Below, in pieces: positions 1-12,900 of a stretch of DNA of 64,000 bases; the first letter of the stretch is position 1, and each line of letters starts with the position of its first letter. The position numbers were made by a program, and so were the translations under genes. The notes under the pieces were generated by a model that had not been told where the DNA came from, ran no database searches, and saw nothing but the letters and a program-made list of their open reading frames with translations. Source of the stretch: Planctomycetota bacterium (GTDB taxonomy: Bacteria > Planctomycetota > Phycisphaerae > Phycisphaerales > Phycisphaeraceae); contig JAPLMQ010000121.1 in the NCBI GenBank assembly GCA_026386955.1, positions 1 to 64,000 of the forward strand. Direction: 5' to 3'.

Positions 1-800
1 ATGCGCTCGGGGACGGAGGGGTAGTAGCCCAGGTCGCGGGCCTTGGCGAAGTCGGGGGTCAGCCCGGAGGGGCCGGCCTTGGGGGGCAGGATGGCGGAGT
101 GTTCGGGCGCGGGGGCGGCAGGGGCGGCCGCAGCCGGCGCGGCGGCCTCGGCGTGGGCGGGGGCCGCGGCGGTCTCGTGGGCGCCCTCCACGGCGTGGGC
201 GACGTCATGGGCCTCGACGGCGGGGGCGGCGGAGTCGTGGCCCGGGGTGGCGGTGTGGTCGGGGCCGCCCGCCTCGTGCGAGACATGCCCCGCGCCCTCG
301 GCGTGGCTGTCCGCATGGACGGTGCCGGTGAACTTGGGATGGAACTGGTTCCACGGGCCGACCCAGAGTTGGTGCTGGATCTTCTCGTTGTATTCGATGG
401 TCTTCACGACCAGGAAGCAGCAGCCGCCCAGGATCGTGAGGATGAGCATGAGCCTGAGCCAGTTGGTCTTGCCGAGCTGCGCGGCGCGGACGCCCCAGGC
501 CATGGTGAAGCTGCTGCTGATGAGGAAGACGGTGTTGATGCAGCCGTAGAAGGGGACGAGCTTGGTGTGGGCGTAGAGGAAGACCTCGGGGTGGTTGGCG
601 CGCCAGACGGAGTAGCCCACGAAGAGCCCGCCGAACATGAGGACTTCGGTGGCGAGGAAGAACCACATGCCCATCTTGGCGGCGTCGAACTGCTGCTTGG
701 GCGTGTCGAAGTGGTGGGCGAGGTTGGGGTCGTGGTGCGCGTCGTCGTGGCCCCCGTGGGCGGGGGCGGCGGTCGCGACGGAGGGAGCTTGGTTCGACAT
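1..800 (-). CDS. coxC: Cytochrome c oxidase subunit III (partial, C-terminus beyond window)
   Basis: Membrane subunit III of the heme-copper oxidase encoded just upstream in transcription order (coxB, coxA, coxC). The ATG is at 800-798 and the reading frame stays open to base 1, so about 266 residues are visible and the end is missing. After a His-rich N-terminus come typical subunit III segments (KMGMWFFLATEVLMFGG, then GYSVWRANHPEVF, then CINTVFLISSFTMAWG). The part from about residue 150 to 250 is odd: a low-complexity run rich in Ala, His, Glu and Pro, much longer than in ordinary subunit III. It starts 101 nt after the coxA stop and belongs to the same operon. Identity is secure; the role of the low-complexity part is unknown. 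Confidence 0.9.
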   Translation of the reverse strand, partial: MSNQAPSVATAAPAHGGHDDAHHDPNLAHHFDTPKQQFDAAKMGMWFFLATEVLMFGGLFVGYSVWRANHPEVFLYAHTKLVPFYGCINTVFLISSSFTMAWGVRAAQLGKTNWLRLMLILTILGGCCFLVVKTIEYNEKIQHQLWVGPWNQFHPKFTGTVHADSHAEGAGHVSHEAGGPDHTATPGHDSAAPAVEAHDVAHAVEGAHETAAAPAHAEAAAPAAAAPAAPAPEHSAILPPKAGPSGLTPDFAKARDLGYYPSVPER

Positions 801-901
801 GCCTGCGGGTTCCGAAGGTTCCGTTCCGGGGGGCCGGGATTCCGGTGGCCGGGTTTCCGGGGTGGCCGGGTCAAATCAACGAATCAAGTCTGGGCGGGTG
901 C

Positions 902-2659
902 TCAATGCGACTCATAGGGCGCCGGGGGGCGGTCGGACTTGACGTAGCCCACCTCGGGCGAGACGTAGTCCCACTGCGAGTAGTCGTAGGGGTCGCCCGC
1001 CTCGGGGGTGACGGGGAAGTTGTCGTGCGGGGGCGGGGTCGCGGCCTGCCACTCGAGGGAGTTGCTGCCCCAGGGGTTCTTGGGGGCGGGGCGGCCGTTG
1101 CGGAGCGACGAGATCAGGTTGAGGAGGACCAGGAACATGCCGAAGCCCATGATGTAGGCGCCGACGGTCGAGAGCTGGTGGTAGATGGTGAACTGGTCGG
1201 GGTAGGTGGCGTAGCGGCGGGGCATGCCCTGCGAGCCCATGATGAACTGGGGGAAGAAGGTGAGGTTCATGCCCAGGAAGGCGATGATCGCGGCGGTGCT
1301 GCCGAAACGCTCGTTGTACATCTTGCCGGTGATCTTGGGCCACCAGTAGTAGAGGCCGCCGAGGAAGGCGAAGAGGGTCGAGCCCATCATGACGTAGTGG
1401 AAGTGGGCGATGACGAAGTAGGTGTCGGTGAGGTGGATGTCGAGGCTGATGGAGCCCAGGAAGAGGCCGGTGAGCCCGCCGATGGTGAAGAGGAAGATCA
1501 TGATCAGGGCGTAGACCATCGGGGTGTGGAGGTGGATGTCGCCCTTGTAGAGCGTCGAGACCCAGTTGAAGGTCTTGATGGCGGAGGGGACGGCCACGAG
1601 GAAGGTCAGGAAGCTGAAGATCGAGTTGGCGAGGGGGCTCTGGCCGGAGACGAAGAGGTGGTGGCCCCAGACCAGGAAGCCGACGAAGGCGATGGCGAGG
1701 GAGGACATGGCGATGAACTTGTAGCCGAAGATGTGCCGGCGGGAGAAGGTGCTGACCAGCTCGCTGACCACGCCCATGGCGGGCAGGATCATGATGTAGA
1801 CCGCGGGGTGGGAGTAGAACCAGAAGAAGTGCTGGTAGAGAACGGGGTCGCCGCCCAGGGAGGAGTCGAAGATGCCGATCTTGAGGGTGCGCTCGGCGAT
1901 GAGCAGGAGCAGGGTGATCGCCAGGACGGGGGTGGCGAGGATCTGGATGACGCTGGTGGCGTAGAGGGCCCAGAGGAAGAGGGGCATGCGGAACCAGGTC
2001 ATGCCCTTGGGGCGGAGCATGTGCAGGGTGGCGATGAAGTTCAGGCCGGTGAGGATCGAGGAGAAGCCCAGGATGAAGGCGCCGAAGGTCGCCTCGACGA
2101 CGGCGGAGTTGGTCGTGGTGGTGGAGTAGGGGGTGTAGAAGGTCCACCCGGTCTCGAGGCCGCCGGCGCCCCAGAACGAGGCGAGGGCGGGGAAGAGGGC
2201 GTTGAGGATGCCCTTGAGGAGGACGATGACGAAGAAGCAGCCGCCGCCGACCCAGCAGTAGAAGCTCGCGAGGTTCAGGCGGGGGAAGGCGACGTCCTTG
2301 GCGCCGAGCATCAGCGGGAGGGCGAAGTTGCCCAGGATGGCGGGGATGGCGGGGATGATGAACATGAAGACCATCACCGCGCCGTGGAGCGTGAACATCT
2401 GGTTGTAGAAGTCCCACGCGCGGGCGGGGTCGGACATCAGCGTGGGGGCGGCGGTGAAGAGCTCGGTGCGGAGCATCAGCGCGAAGAAGCCGCCCAGGCC
2501 GTAGGCGCTCATGACGCCCACGAGGTAGAGCAGGGCGATGCGCTTGTGGTCGAGCGTGAGCGCCCAGGAGGCGAAGCTGCGCCCGTGGTTGAGGTAGTTG
2601 TCGCCCGAGGGGGCGGGCTCGTGCCCGACTTTGCCGGGATGGATGGTGGCGGTGGACAT
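902..2659 (-). CDS. coxA: Cytochrome c oxidase subunit I, A2-type heme-copper oxidase
   Basis: Catalytic subunit that reduces O2 to water and pumps protons in the cytoplasmic membrane. The 585-residue protein has all metal ligands: H92 (low-spin heme), H284 with the cross-linked Y288 (HPAVY) and H333/H334 (WGHH) for CuB, and H419/H421 (AHFHYV) for the hemes. The D-channel glutamate of the usual HPEVY motif is replaced by Ala, and the preceding residues are Tyr-Ser ([10 protein letters not shown]), the signature of the A2 subfamily described for caa3 oxidases such as that of Rhodothermus. The ATG lies one base past the coxB stop, so the two are translationally close. About twelve membrane segments are apparent. 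Partner subunits coxB and coxC flank it. Confidence 0.97.
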   Translation of the reverse strand: MSTATIHPGKVGHEPAPSGDNYLNHGRSFASWALTLDHKRIALLYLVGVMSAYGLGGFFALMLRTELFTAAPTLMSDPARAWDFYNQMFTLHGAVMVFMFIIPAIPAILGNFALPLMLGAKDVAFPRLNLASFYCWVGGGCFFVIVLLKGILNALFPALASFWGAGGLETGWTFYTPYSTTTTNSAVVEATFGAFILGFSSILTGLNFIATLHMLRPKGMTWFRMPLFLWALYATSVIQILATPVLAITLLLLIAERTLKIGIFDSSLGGDPVLYQHFFWFYSHPAVYIMILPAMGVVSELVSTFSRRHIFGYKFIAMSSLAIAFVGFLVWGHHLFVSGQSPLANSIFSFLTFLVAVPSAIKTFNWVSTLYKGDIHLHTPMVYALIMIFLFTIGGLTGLFLGSISLDIHLTDTYFVIAHFHYVMMGSTLFAFLGGLYYWWPKITGKMYNERFGSTAAIIAFLGMNLTFFPQFIMGSQGMPRRYATYPDQFTIYHQLSTVGAYIMGFGMFLVLLNLISSLRNGRPAPKNPWGSNSLEWQAATPPPHDNFPVTPEAGDPYDYSQWDYVSPEVGYVKSDRPPAPYESH

Positions 2660-2660
2660 T

Positions 2661-3791
2661 TCAGTGCTTCTCTACGTTGCTGGGTGCGTTGCTGGGGGCG
2701 GATGCGTCGGCGGCTTCAGCGGGCTTGGCGTCGCCGGGCTTTGATTCACCGGGCTTTGCGTCGAGGTTGGGGAACTCGTCCAAGGGCTTGGGGCCCTTGT
2801 CGGACTGGCTCTTGAGCCACTCGATGATGGCGGTGATCTCGATGTCCTTGAGCCGGCCCTGGAAGGAGGGCATGACGTTCTCGAAGCCGGCGCGGACCTT
2901 GGCGCCCGGGACGAGGATCGACTCGCGGATGTAGTTCTCGTCGACGGTCACCTTGGAGCCGTCGCGCATGTCATGGATGTGGCCGTAGTTGTTCTTGAAG
3001 GAGGGGCCGACGATGACCTTGCCCTCGTCGGTGGAGTGGCACTGGGCGCAGCCCTTCTCGTTGTAGAGCCGCTTGCCGGCATCGACGGGCTTGGCGTCCT
3101 TGATCCAGTTGGCCGCCTCGTCGAGCCACTTGGTGAACGAGGTGGAGTCGTGGACGAAGACGCGGGAGCGCATGTTCGAGTGGTTGGTGCCGCAGTACTC
3201 GGTGCAGTAGAGGTCGAAGTAATTTTGCCCGTCGGAGCGCACGGGGGCGTCGGCGTCGGCCTTGACCCAGATGATGTTGTAGCGCCCGGGGACGACGTCC
3301 TTCTTCATGCGGAAAGCGGGGACGAAGATGCTGTGGATCACGTCCTGCGAGGAGAGGATGAGCTTGACGGCGCGGTCCTTGGGGACATGCAGGTCGGGGC
3401 TGGAGGCGCCGTTGGGGTAGGTGAAGGTCCAGGCCCACTTGATGCCGGTGACCTGGACCTCCATGGCGTAGTCGGGCGGCGTGTTCATGTCGACGAAGCC
3501 GCGGAAGCCGTACCAGAACATGAAGGCCATGGCGATCGAGGGGACGATCGACCAAGTGAGCTCGAGGGTGGTGGAGTGGGCGGCGGGGGCGGCGCCGGGC
3601 GGCCGCTCGGGCGCGCCGGGGCGGTGGCGGTAGCGCAGGACCAGGTAGATCATCGCGGCGATGATGAGGATGAAGGCCGCCGCCGAGATCCAGTAGATGA
3701 AGTAGAAGAGGAAATCGATGTCGGGCCCGAAGGTCGAGGCGGAGTCGGGCATCCAGGTGCGTTTGCCGAGCTGTGCGAGCGTGGGGATCAT
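2661..3791 (-). CDS. coxB: Cytochrome c oxidase subunit II with C-terminal cytochrome c domain (caa3 type)
   Basis: Electron-entry subunit of the oxidase. The start is the ATG at 3791 ([16 protein letters not shown]), giving 376 residues; the frame stays open further upstream but that part overlaps sco. Two N-terminal membrane helices (about 25-50 and 75-100) are followed by the CuA domain with ligands H153, C196, E198, C200, H204 and M207 ([12 protein letters not shown]). A fused class I cytochrome c domain follows with CAQCH at 248-252 and a distal Met in VMPSF. The fusion makes this a caa3 enzyme that can take electrons directly from the alternative complex III encoded upstream. The C-terminus is an Ala/Pro/Lys-rich tail. 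It lies 29 nt after sco and 1 nt before coxA. Confidence 0.97.
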   Translation of the reverse strand: MIPTLAQLGKRTWMPDSASTFGPDIDFLFYFIYWISAAAFILIIAAMIYLVLRYRHRPGAPERPPGAAPAAHSTTLELTWSIVPSIAMAFMFWYGFRGFVDMNTPPDYAMEVQVTGIKWAWTFTYPNGASSPDLHVPKDRAVKLILSSQDVIHSIFVPAFRMKKDVVPGRYNIIWVKADADAPVRSDGQNYFDLYCTEYCGTNHSNMRSRVFVHDSTSFTKWLDEAANWIKDAKPVDAGKRLYNEKGCAQCHSTDEGKVIVGPSFKNNYGHIHDMRDGSKVTVDENYIRESILVPGAKVRAGFENVMPSFQGRLKDIEITAIIEWLKSQSDKGPKPLDEFPNLDAKPGESKPGDAKPAEAADASAPSNAPSNVEKH

Positions 3792-3820
3792 CGCGCGGTT
3801 GCTTTCCTGAGGCGGTCGAA

Positions 3821-4822
3821 TCAGTCCGGACGCCCCGGCGCGCCAACGTCGCCGGGGATGGGGGTCGCCGCGCCGGGGATCGTCCCCGGGGTCGGCGCAA
3901 GGGAGGCGGCGAGGCGGGACCGGCGGTTTTCGCGCCGCAGCGCCACGCCGATCACCGTCGCCAGGGACAACATCGTCAACAAGCCCGCGGCCCGCATGAT
4001 CGCCATGGCCTGGAGGCTGTAGGTGCCGGCCGAGGGGTCGAAGTGATAGCAGAAAAGGAGCAGTTGGTCCATGACGGAGCCGACCTTGCCCTCCGACGCC
4101 TCGACGAGCGACAAACGCAGCGTGCTCTTGGGGAATTGGATGCCGTAGAGGTAGCGAGAGACGCGCCCGTCGGGCGTCGCCAGCACGATCACCGCGGCGT
4201 GGGCGTACTGGCTGGTCGTCGCGTCCCAGTGGTAGCCGAAGCCCACCGACTCGGCCAGGAGCTTGACGCTCCGTTCGTCGTCGGAGGTCAGGAAGTGCCA
4301 GCCCGAGGCGATCGCCGGCCGGCCCAAGGCCTCCATGATGCTGCGCTTCTTCGCCATCGCCAGCGCGGGGCGCTCGCTGGGGTCGATGCTGACGGTGACG
4401 ATCTCGTACTGCTGGCCGGGGGTCCAGTCCATCTGGCCCACGCCGTCGACCAGGCCCTTGGTGACCAGCCCGCAGAGCATGGGGCAGCCGTAGTAGCCCA
4501 GGTTGATGATGACGGGCTTCTTGCCGGTGAAGAACTCGCGCAGCCGGACGGTCTTGCCGAACTCGTCGGTGAAGGGGAGGTCGAGCGGGAGGGGCTGGTT
4601 GAGCTTCTCCTTGATCCCCACGCCTTCGAGGGAGCGGGGGAGGGGCTCGGTGCGGTCGAACTTGGCGTGGGGGGGCGGTGCGACGGCGGGAGAAGCGGCG
4701 GAGACAGGGGTGGGCGCGGCGTCCGCGGCGGCGAGGGCCGCGGGCGGCATCGCGGCCGAGGTCGCGGCGAAGGCCGCGGTCAGCGCCGCGAGGGTCGCGA
4801 TCCTGTACATCCCTGCCAGCAC
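3821..4822 (-). CDS. SCO1/SenC-family copper chaperone
   Basis: Membrane-anchored thioredoxin-fold protein that delivers copper to, or reduces, the CuA site of subunit II. The 333-residue protein has an N-terminal signal segment, the copper-binding CPMLC motif (about residue 114) and the matching distal histidine in SQYAHAA. Near the C-terminus is a second hydrophobic helix (AAGLLTMLSLATVIGVAL) and a Pro-rich tail. The chosen start is GTG at 4822 because GGAG lies six bases before it; an ATG four codons later has no usable ribosome site. Placement directly ahead of coxB fits a role in CuA assembly. The SCO family assignment is firm; whether it acts as chaperone or reductase cannot be told from sequence. 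Confidence 0.92.
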   Translation of the reverse strand: MLAGMYRIATLAALTAAFAATSAAMPPAALAAADAAPTPVSAASPAVAPPPHAKFDRTEPLPRSLEGVGIKEKLNQPLPLDLPFTDEFGKTVRLREFFTGKKPVIINLGYYGCPMLCGLVTKGLVDGVGQMDWTPGQQYEIVTVSIDPSERPALAMAKKRSIMEALGRPAIASGWHFLTSDDERSVKLLAESVGFGYHWDATTSQYAHAAVIVLATPDGRVSRYLYGIQFPKSTLRLSLVEASEGKVGSVMDQLLLFCYHFDPSAGTYSLQAMAIMRAAGLLTMLSLATVIGVALRRENRRSRLAASLAPTPGTIPGAATPIPGDVGAPGRPD

Positions 4823-5028
4823 AACAAACTCCGTCGCCGGTCCAACCGGCTTGCCGCCCGGGGGCCAATTGTAGGTCGTTTCAACCCGTCAGATTCGCTT
4901 GCCGGCTCGTCCATCCAGCTCGCCGCAATTCGTCCACGAACACCCGGCCCAGCGGCCGAGACAACGTCCCGCATCGATGCCCCACCCCGGTCCGCCTGCC
5001 CCCCGGACCCCCTGCCCCCGGAAACCGC

Positions 5029-5436
5029 TCACTCCGGGCTGGCCTGCGTCGCCGCGACGGCGTCCGCGTGGGCCTCGGCCTTCGCGGCGGCGGTCGCCCT
5101 CTCGGCGAGCACCAGCTCCATCGCCCGATCGATCGGGATCGCGACGGTCTTGGCCTTGGCGTCCACCCAGCGGTAGCTGTCGATGTTCTTGATCTGCTTC
5201 GACTTCAGGTCGATGAGCGCCTGGTTCGGCTGGGCGAGCGACTTGGTCTGCAGCTCGTCGTTCTCCACCATGGCGAACATCGCCTCGGTCCCGATCACCG
5301 CGACGGCGACCACGATGAAGCTGACCACCATGACCGTGGCGATCATCGGCAGGTTCATGTCGCCGGCGTGGTCGACCTCGGTCGGGGCGGCGTGGCTGTC
5401 GGCGTGGGCGGGCTTCGCGTGGGTGGGGTCGCTCAT
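5029..5436 (-). CDS. Small one-TM protein of the ACIII/caa3 locus
   Basis: A 135-residue protein of unknown function inside the respiratory operon between actF and sco. The start taken is ATG at 5436 (MSDPTHAKPAHADSH). It has a His/Ala-rich N-terminus, one membrane helix (about 35-55), then a soluble part with YRWVDAKAKTVAIPIDRAMEL and an Ala/Glu-rich tail. From memory, short proteins ending in a comparable YRWVD...IPIDRAMEL block occur in other ACIII loci, so it is probably an accessory or small structural subunit of the complex. This is an inference from position and recurrence; no catalytic or heme-binding motif is present. Confidence 0.8.
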   Translation of the reverse strand: MSDPTHAKPAHADSHAAPTEVDHAGDMNLPMIATVMVVSFIVVAVAVIGTEAMFAMVENDELQTKSLAQPNQALIDLKSKQIKNIDSYRWVDAKAKTVAIPIDRAMELVLAERATAAAKAEAHADAVAATQASPE

Positions 5437-5514
5437 GGTTCGTCCAGCGTCAGGCGGGGCAATCGGGTGCATTCGGGCAAACGGGTCATCCAACGTCGGT
5501 CAACCCGACGTCGT

Positions 5515-6957
5515 TCAATACAGGCCCTCGAGGGCCAGCGACTCGTCGAGGCGCGGGTCCTGCATCGGGACCAGGTTGTGGCGGGCGAGCAGCGTGGTCA
5601 CGGTGGCGCAGAAGACGCCCAGCAGGGCGACGATCAGCCCGATCTCCACGGCCCCGATCTTCAGGCCCGGCCCCATCTCGGGCATCACCACCCAGATCAT
5701 GTCCACCGCGTGGACCACCAGCATCCACACCGCGAAGAAGCACAGGGCGTTCTTGTTCCGCTTCACGTGCCGCGAGAGCAGGCCCAGGAAGGGGATGATG
5801 AAGTGGCAGAAGATCAGGGCGATGGCGACGTAGCACCAGTCCGAGGCGTGGCCCGGGACGGTCGTCGCGCCGCGCATCTTGAACCAGATCGTCTCCTCGG
5901 GCAGGCTGGCGTACCAGATCAGCATGTACTGGCTGAAGGCGATGTAGCCCCAGAAGAAGACGAAGCCGAAGAGGAACCGGCCCAGGTCGTGGCGGTGCTC
6001 GACGGTGACGGTCTTGGGCAGCGCCCCCGCGGAGGAGAGGCCGATGATCCAGAGGATGGTGAAGGCGAAGTTGGCGATTACCGCGCCGGCGAAGTAGTAG
6101 ACGCCGAACATCGTGCTGTACCAGTGCGGGTTGACCGACATCAGCAGGTCCCACGCCGCGACCGAGATCGAGAAGGCGAAGGCCACCATGAGCGGGGCCG
6201 AGGCGGTCTCCATGTGGATGGTGTGGCGATGGTCGCCGTCGTGGTCCTGCTTGCCCGAGGTGCGGTAGTACCACGCCCCGACGGCGGTCCAGAAGGCGAA
6301 GACCACGACCCAGCGGATGATGAAGACGTTGGGATTGAGCCAGATGCGCTTCTTGAGCGTGAGTTGGTCGAGGTGCTGGTGCTCGGGCGTCTCGGCAGCG
6401 GCGATGGCGTGGATGTCCACCTTGGGCTCTTCGGTGCCGGCGTTGGCATCGACCTTGGCGGTCTCGCCGTGCGTGTCGGCATGGACGTCGGCGTGCGCGT
6501 CGGCGTGTTCCTCGCCGGCCTCGCCCTCGGGGGCGAGCAGGGGGACGGGCTTCTCGACGTGGTGCGCGGCCGCGGACACCGGGCGGGCCCAGGGGAAGAC
6601 CTCGCCCTTGCCGTTGAGGACGGTGAAGGCGATGGGGATGAAGAGCAGGATCATGATCGGCAGCGAGGCGGCGACGGCCTCGGGCACGCGGCGGACCTGG
6701 ACCGACCACCCGGCGCGGACCAGGTGCTGCAGGAGCACGAAGAAAAGGCCGCCGAGCCCGATGCTCAGGACGTAGGCGAAGGCGACGACGTAGGCCATCA
6801 TGAACCGGCGGTAGCCGTCGGCGACGACCGAGGCCTCGAAGATCGCGGCGCCGGCCCCGACCACGGCGGCGACGAGGAAGAACGTCGTCAGCCGCCCGCG
6901 CAGGGCCCCCAACGTGGAAACCACCGACTCGTGATTCTTGTGCTCGTGATGCGCCAA
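5515..6957 (-). CDS. actF: Alternative complex III subunit ActF (NrfD-like quinone-binding membrane subunit)
   Basis: Integral membrane subunit of the quinol:cytochrome c oxidoreductase, related to ActC and the NrfD/PsrC family, with about ten helices in 480 residues. Recognisable ActF blocks are WDLLMSVNPHWYSTMFGVYYFAG and FSQYMLIWYASLPEETIWF. Between helices near residues 145-200 is an inserted His/Asp/Ala/Glu-rich stretch (HADAHADVHADTHGE). The start is TTG at 6957, preceded by GGAG eight bases upstream; no ATG fits the conserved N-terminus (AHHEHKNHES). It lies 69 nt after actE and 78 nt before the next gene, in the same transcription unit. Function by family is firm; the His-rich loop is lineage-specific. 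Confidence 0.95.
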   Translation of the reverse strand: MAHHEHKNHESVVSTLGALRGRLTTFFLVAAVVGAGAAIFEASVVADGYRRFMMAYVVAFAYVLSIGLGGLFFVLLQHLVRAGWSVQVRRVPEAVAASLPIMILLFIPIAFTVLNGKGEVFPWARPVSAAAHHVEKPVPLLAPEGEAGEEHADAHADVHADTHGETAKVDANAGTEEPKVDIHAIAAAETPEHQHLDQLTLKKRIWLNPNVFIIRWVVVFAFWTAVGAWYYRTSGKQDHDGDHRHTIHMETASAPLMVAFAFSISVAAWDLLMSVNPHWYSTMFGVYYFAGAVIANFAFTILWIIGLSSAGALPKTVTVEHRHDLGRFLFGFVFFWGYIAFSQYMLIWYASLPEETIWFKMRGATTVPGHASDWCYVAIALIFCHFIIPFLGLLSRHVKRNKNALCFFAVWMLVVHAVDMIWVVMPEMGPGLKIGAVEIGLIVALLGVFCATVTTLLARHNLVPMQDPRLDESLALEGLY

Positions 6958-7026
6958 GGCTGGGGCTCCGTCATCCGTGCCGGCCCGGGGCCATCGGCCC
7001 GGGGTCGGCGAAAACTGGCTGGGAAA

Positions 7027-7776
7027 TCACTTGATCTTGTCCCGCTGGTCGCTGGGGACGTCGTCGAGCGTCGCGTTTTGCGAGCGCTGCAGGGCCCGGA
7101 CGTAGGCGACGACCGCCCAACGGTCCTTCACGTCGATCTGCGAGCCGTAGCCGGGCATCGTGCGGATGCCGTTGCGGATCGTGTTGTAGATGTGCCCGTC
7201 GACGCGGGAGCGGATCTCATCGGTGTGGAGGTTGGCGGCGGGGACCCACTTGGGCTCCTGCTTCTCCAGCGCCCGCTCGTTCACGGCCCCGTGGCCGTAG
7301 CCGTCGCGCCCGTGGCAGGCGGAGCAGTAGATGTTGAACACGGTCTGGCCCCGCGTGAGCATGCGGGAGTCGAGCTTCACGTTGGCCGGGAGCCCGTTGA
7401 AGTAGCTGATCTGCCACTCGCCCTCGCCCGCCTTGACCAGCTCGAAGCCGCGGTCGTAGTGGTCGTTGTCGGCGAGCATCCCGCGGGCGACGGTGCCCGG
7501 GACGGGGGCCCGCATCGCGCGCCCGTCGGCGAAGACGGTGCTGGGCTGCTGCGTGGAGTAGCGGGGCTGGTTGGCCATGTCCATCATGAGGTGGACGCGG
7601 GGCTTCTCGGAGGTCGTGGCCCGCGAGCGGGCGATGAGCGCCAGGGGGATGAAGGCCCCGAGGAAGACGATGACCACGAGGCTGGCGAGCCAGAAGGGGG
7701 GCTTGCGCAGCAGGAACTCGTGGCGGAACCGGCCAGGGGACGGGATGGGGAAGATGTCGCGGTCGGGGCCGGTCAT
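7027..7776 (-). CDS. actE: Alternative complex III subunit ActE (membrane-anchored monoheme cytochrome c)
   Basis: Mono-heme cytochrome c subunit that passes electrons within ACIII towards the oxidase. The ATG at 7776 has AGGAC just upstream; the 249-residue protein has one N-terminal anchor helix (FWLASLVVIVFLGAFIPLAL), then a cytochrome c domain with the CSACH heme site at about residue 153-157 and the later NGIRTMPGYG block supplying the probable axial methionine. Conserved ActE features (GFELV, IYCSACHGRDGYGHG) are present. It sits between actCD and actF, as in other ACIII operons, and is co-transcribed with them. Confidence 0.95.
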   Translation of the reverse strand: MTGPDRDIFPIPSPGRFRHEFLLRKPPFWLASLVVIVFLGAFIPLALIARSRATTSEKPRVHLMMDMANQPRYSTQQPSTVFADGRAMRAPVPGTVARGMLADNDHYDRGFELVKAGEGEWQISYFNGLPANVKLDSRMLTRGQTVFNIYCSACHGRDGYGHGAVNERALEKQEPKWVPAANLHTDEIRSRVDGHIYNTIRNGIRTMPGYGSQIDVKDRWAVVAYVRALQRSQNATLDDVPSDQRDKIK

Positions 7777-7875
7777 GTCCTGTCGTTCCGGTAGCTCGCG
7801 GGATCGAACCTCTGGTCGGGGCAATTCGGCACAGGTCGGCGTGAGACGGTGCTGGCCGAGGCAATCAGTCGCAAA

Positions 7876-9927
<2,052 letters not shown>

Positions 9928-9985
9928 GCTCGTCCTTCACACGGCCGGGCGGGCCGGCCTCTGCACACTCAGGCAGGCGTCTCAA

Positions 9986-12900
9986 TCAGGCGGGCGTCTC
10001 GGCGTGGGCGGCCTCGTGGGGCTTCTCGTCCGCCGCTGCGTGGCCGGACGAGGGGTTGCGCACCTTCGCGAGGAACTGCGTGCGGGGCTTGATGTTCAGC
10101 TCCTCGAGCATCGCGTAGTTGCGGTGGCTCTTGCGGAGCTTGACCAGGCGGCTGTTGGGGTCGTTGAGGTTCCCGAAGACGATCGCCTCGGTCGGGCACG
10201 ACGCCATGCAGGCGGTGACGACCTCGCCGTCCTTGAGGACGTCGTTCTCGCGCTCGCCGTTGGTGAACTGGATCTTGGCGCTGATCTTCGCCGCCTGGAT
10301 GCGCTGGGTGCAGTAGGTGCACTTCTCCATCACGCCGCGCATGCGGACCGTGACGTCGGGGTTGTAGACCATCTGCTTGATCTTGTCGATCAGCGCGTTC
10401 TGCTGCGTGTCGGGGAAGTCCAGCCAGGGGAGCGCGCTGCCGCGTGGGTCCTTGGCGTGGAAGTCGAAGTAGTTGAACCGGCGGACCTTGTACGGGCAGT
10501 TGTTCGAGCAGTACCGCGTGCCGATGCAGCGGTTGTAGACCATCGTGTTGAGCCCCTCGGTGTCGTGCACCGTGGCGGCGACGGGGCAGACCTGCTCGCA
10601 GGGGGCGTTCTCGCAGTGCACGCAGGTCAGGGGCGTGTAGACCGCGTCGGGCGACTCCATGTCGCCCTTGTAGTAGCGGTCGATGCGGATCCAGTGCATC
10701 TCGCGGTTGACCTTCACCTGGTCCTTGCCCACGGTCGGGATGTTGTTCTCCGACTGGCAGGCGATGACGCAGGCGTTGCAGCCGATGCACGAGTTGATGT
10801 CGATCGCCATGCCCCAGGCGTGGGGGTCGTTGAAGGCGTTGGGCGCCTCGAAGAGCTGCAGGGTCAGCCCGCCCTCCTCGTTGCGGTGGAAGACCTTGCG
10901 GTCCTTGAGGTACTCCTCGAGCGAGGCCTCGCGGATCAGCGAGCCGGACTGCCCCTTCTCGCCGACGCGCTCGGTCCGGCCGTAGACGCCGATTGCGTCG
11001 ATGAGGTAGTGCTCCTGGGTGGTGACCAGGTCGTACTTCTGGCCGGTGGGCTTGAGCGTGACCGAGACCGACCAGGGCAGGCCCATGGGCCAGCTCGTGC
11101 CGCGGAGATAGGCGGCGTCGAAGCCCACCTGCGTGCCGATGTGGCCCGAGGTCGACCGGCCGTAGCCCAAGGGCAGGACCGCCGTGCCCGGCGCGATGCC
11201 CGGCTGGAGGTAGACCGCGACGTTGAGCGTGGTCTTGCCGTCTTGGTGGGTGAGCGTGACCATGTCGCCGTGCTTGATGCCGAGCTTGTCCGCCTGGGCC
11301 TTGCCCATGAGCAGGGCGTTGTCCCAGGTCAGCTTGGTGACCGGGTCGGGCATTTCCTGCAGCCAGCCGTTGTTCGCGTAGCGCCCGTCGTAGAGCGAGT
11401 AGTCGGTGATGAAGACCACCTCGAGCCCGTCGGCGGGAACCGCGGCCGACGCGGGGAGCGAGGGCAGCTTGGCGGCCTCGACGCTGACGGTCTCGTAGAC
11501 GCTGCCGGCGAGCAGGCCGTCGTGCAGGATCTGCCGCCAAGCGGTTTCGAACGAGCCCTTGGTGATGATTCCCGCGAAGGTCTCGCGGACCAAGTCGAGG
11601 CCCGCGACGACCGGCCGGTCGAGCAGGATGGCGAGCAGTTCGATGGGCGACTTGCCGTCGAAGAGCGGGAGGATCAGGGGCTGCTGGACGCTGATGGTGC
11701 CGTCCCACGCCCGGCCGTCGCCCCACGTCTCCATGTAGTGGGCGCGGGGCAGGTGCCACGTGCTCTGGAGGCTGGTTTCGTCGACGTATTCGGCGAGGTG
11801 GATGACGGTGGTCTTGCCCGCGTCAGGGAGCCGGAACGCGGCGTCGAAGGCGGGGTTGTTGCCCAGGATCACCAGCGTGGAGACCTCGCCCGCGCCGAGC
11901 TTCTTCTGCAGGCTCGCGATCGCCTCGGCGCTGGAGTGGTCGAGCGGCTCGGCGGAGAAGGTGATGGTCGTGCCGTGGTTGTTGAGCTTGTCGTTGATCG
12001 CGTGGACCAAGGCGTGGTGCTCGGGCGACAGGGAGGCGCCCGCGACGACGACCGACGCCCCGCGGCTGGCCTGGAGGTCCTTCGCCAACGAGTCGACGAA
12101 CTTCGTCTCGGCCTCGCTCAGCCCCGCTTCGGTGCTGCTCACGACGCCCAGCTTCGAGGCCAGGGCGTGCAGGACGGCGGCGACGCGGCTGGGCGTCGAG
12201 GGCAGGCGGTGGTCGGCGGCGGCGCCGGTGATCGAGAAGTTGCTCTCCGCGGCGTAGAGGCGGTTCATCACGCCCTTGTCGGCGCTGCGCCGGCCCACGG
12301 CCCAGTCCCGCGCGTTCTTCAACTGCGTGGGGTGAGAGCCGAGGATGTCGGCCTCGAAGCAGGCGATGATCTTGGCCTTGTCGAGCGCCATGTGCGGGCG
12401 GAGCGCGGCGTCGAAGGCCAGCTTCGAGCCCGCGAGGGCGTTGTCGTTGTGGACCGCGCTGTAGGTCAGCCACGACGCTTCGGGATAGGCCTTGGAGAAC
12501 TCCTCCTTCAGGCGGGCGAACGTCGGGCCCGAGGCGGGCTCGCTCAGGACGACCAGCCCCTTGCCCCCCGCCTTGCGCAGTTGGGCGAAGTGCGGATGGG
12601 CGAAGCCGGCGAACTCGTCCCACGAGCGGACGTTGGACTTGCCCTCGGCCCGCTCGAGCAGGGCCCGGCTGCGGTCGGGGTCGTAGACGTCGAGCACGCT
12701 CGCCTGGGCGTAGGGCGTGGTGGCGCCGCGGGAATACGGGTGGAGCGTGTTGCCCTCGACCTTGATCGGCCGGCCGTCGTAGGTCTTGACGAGCAGGCCC
12801 GTCGCCACGCCGCCGAGCTCGAAGATCGTCGCGTAGTGCACGGGCACGCCGGGCTTGAAGCCCTCGGGCTGGCTGGCGTGCGGGCGGATCTCCTGCTCGG

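Noticed and set aside
845-2815. Long open frame (656 codons) on the plus strand opposite coxA
   Set aside because: It mirrors coxA codon bias on the antisense strand; the translation is Gly/Glu/Val-rich low complexity with no motif, a usual artefact of high GC content.
3792-4868. Upstream in-frame extension of coxB by 359 codons
   Set aside because: It overlaps sco in another frame and is Arg/Pro-rich; coxB has a standard N-terminus at the ATG 3791.
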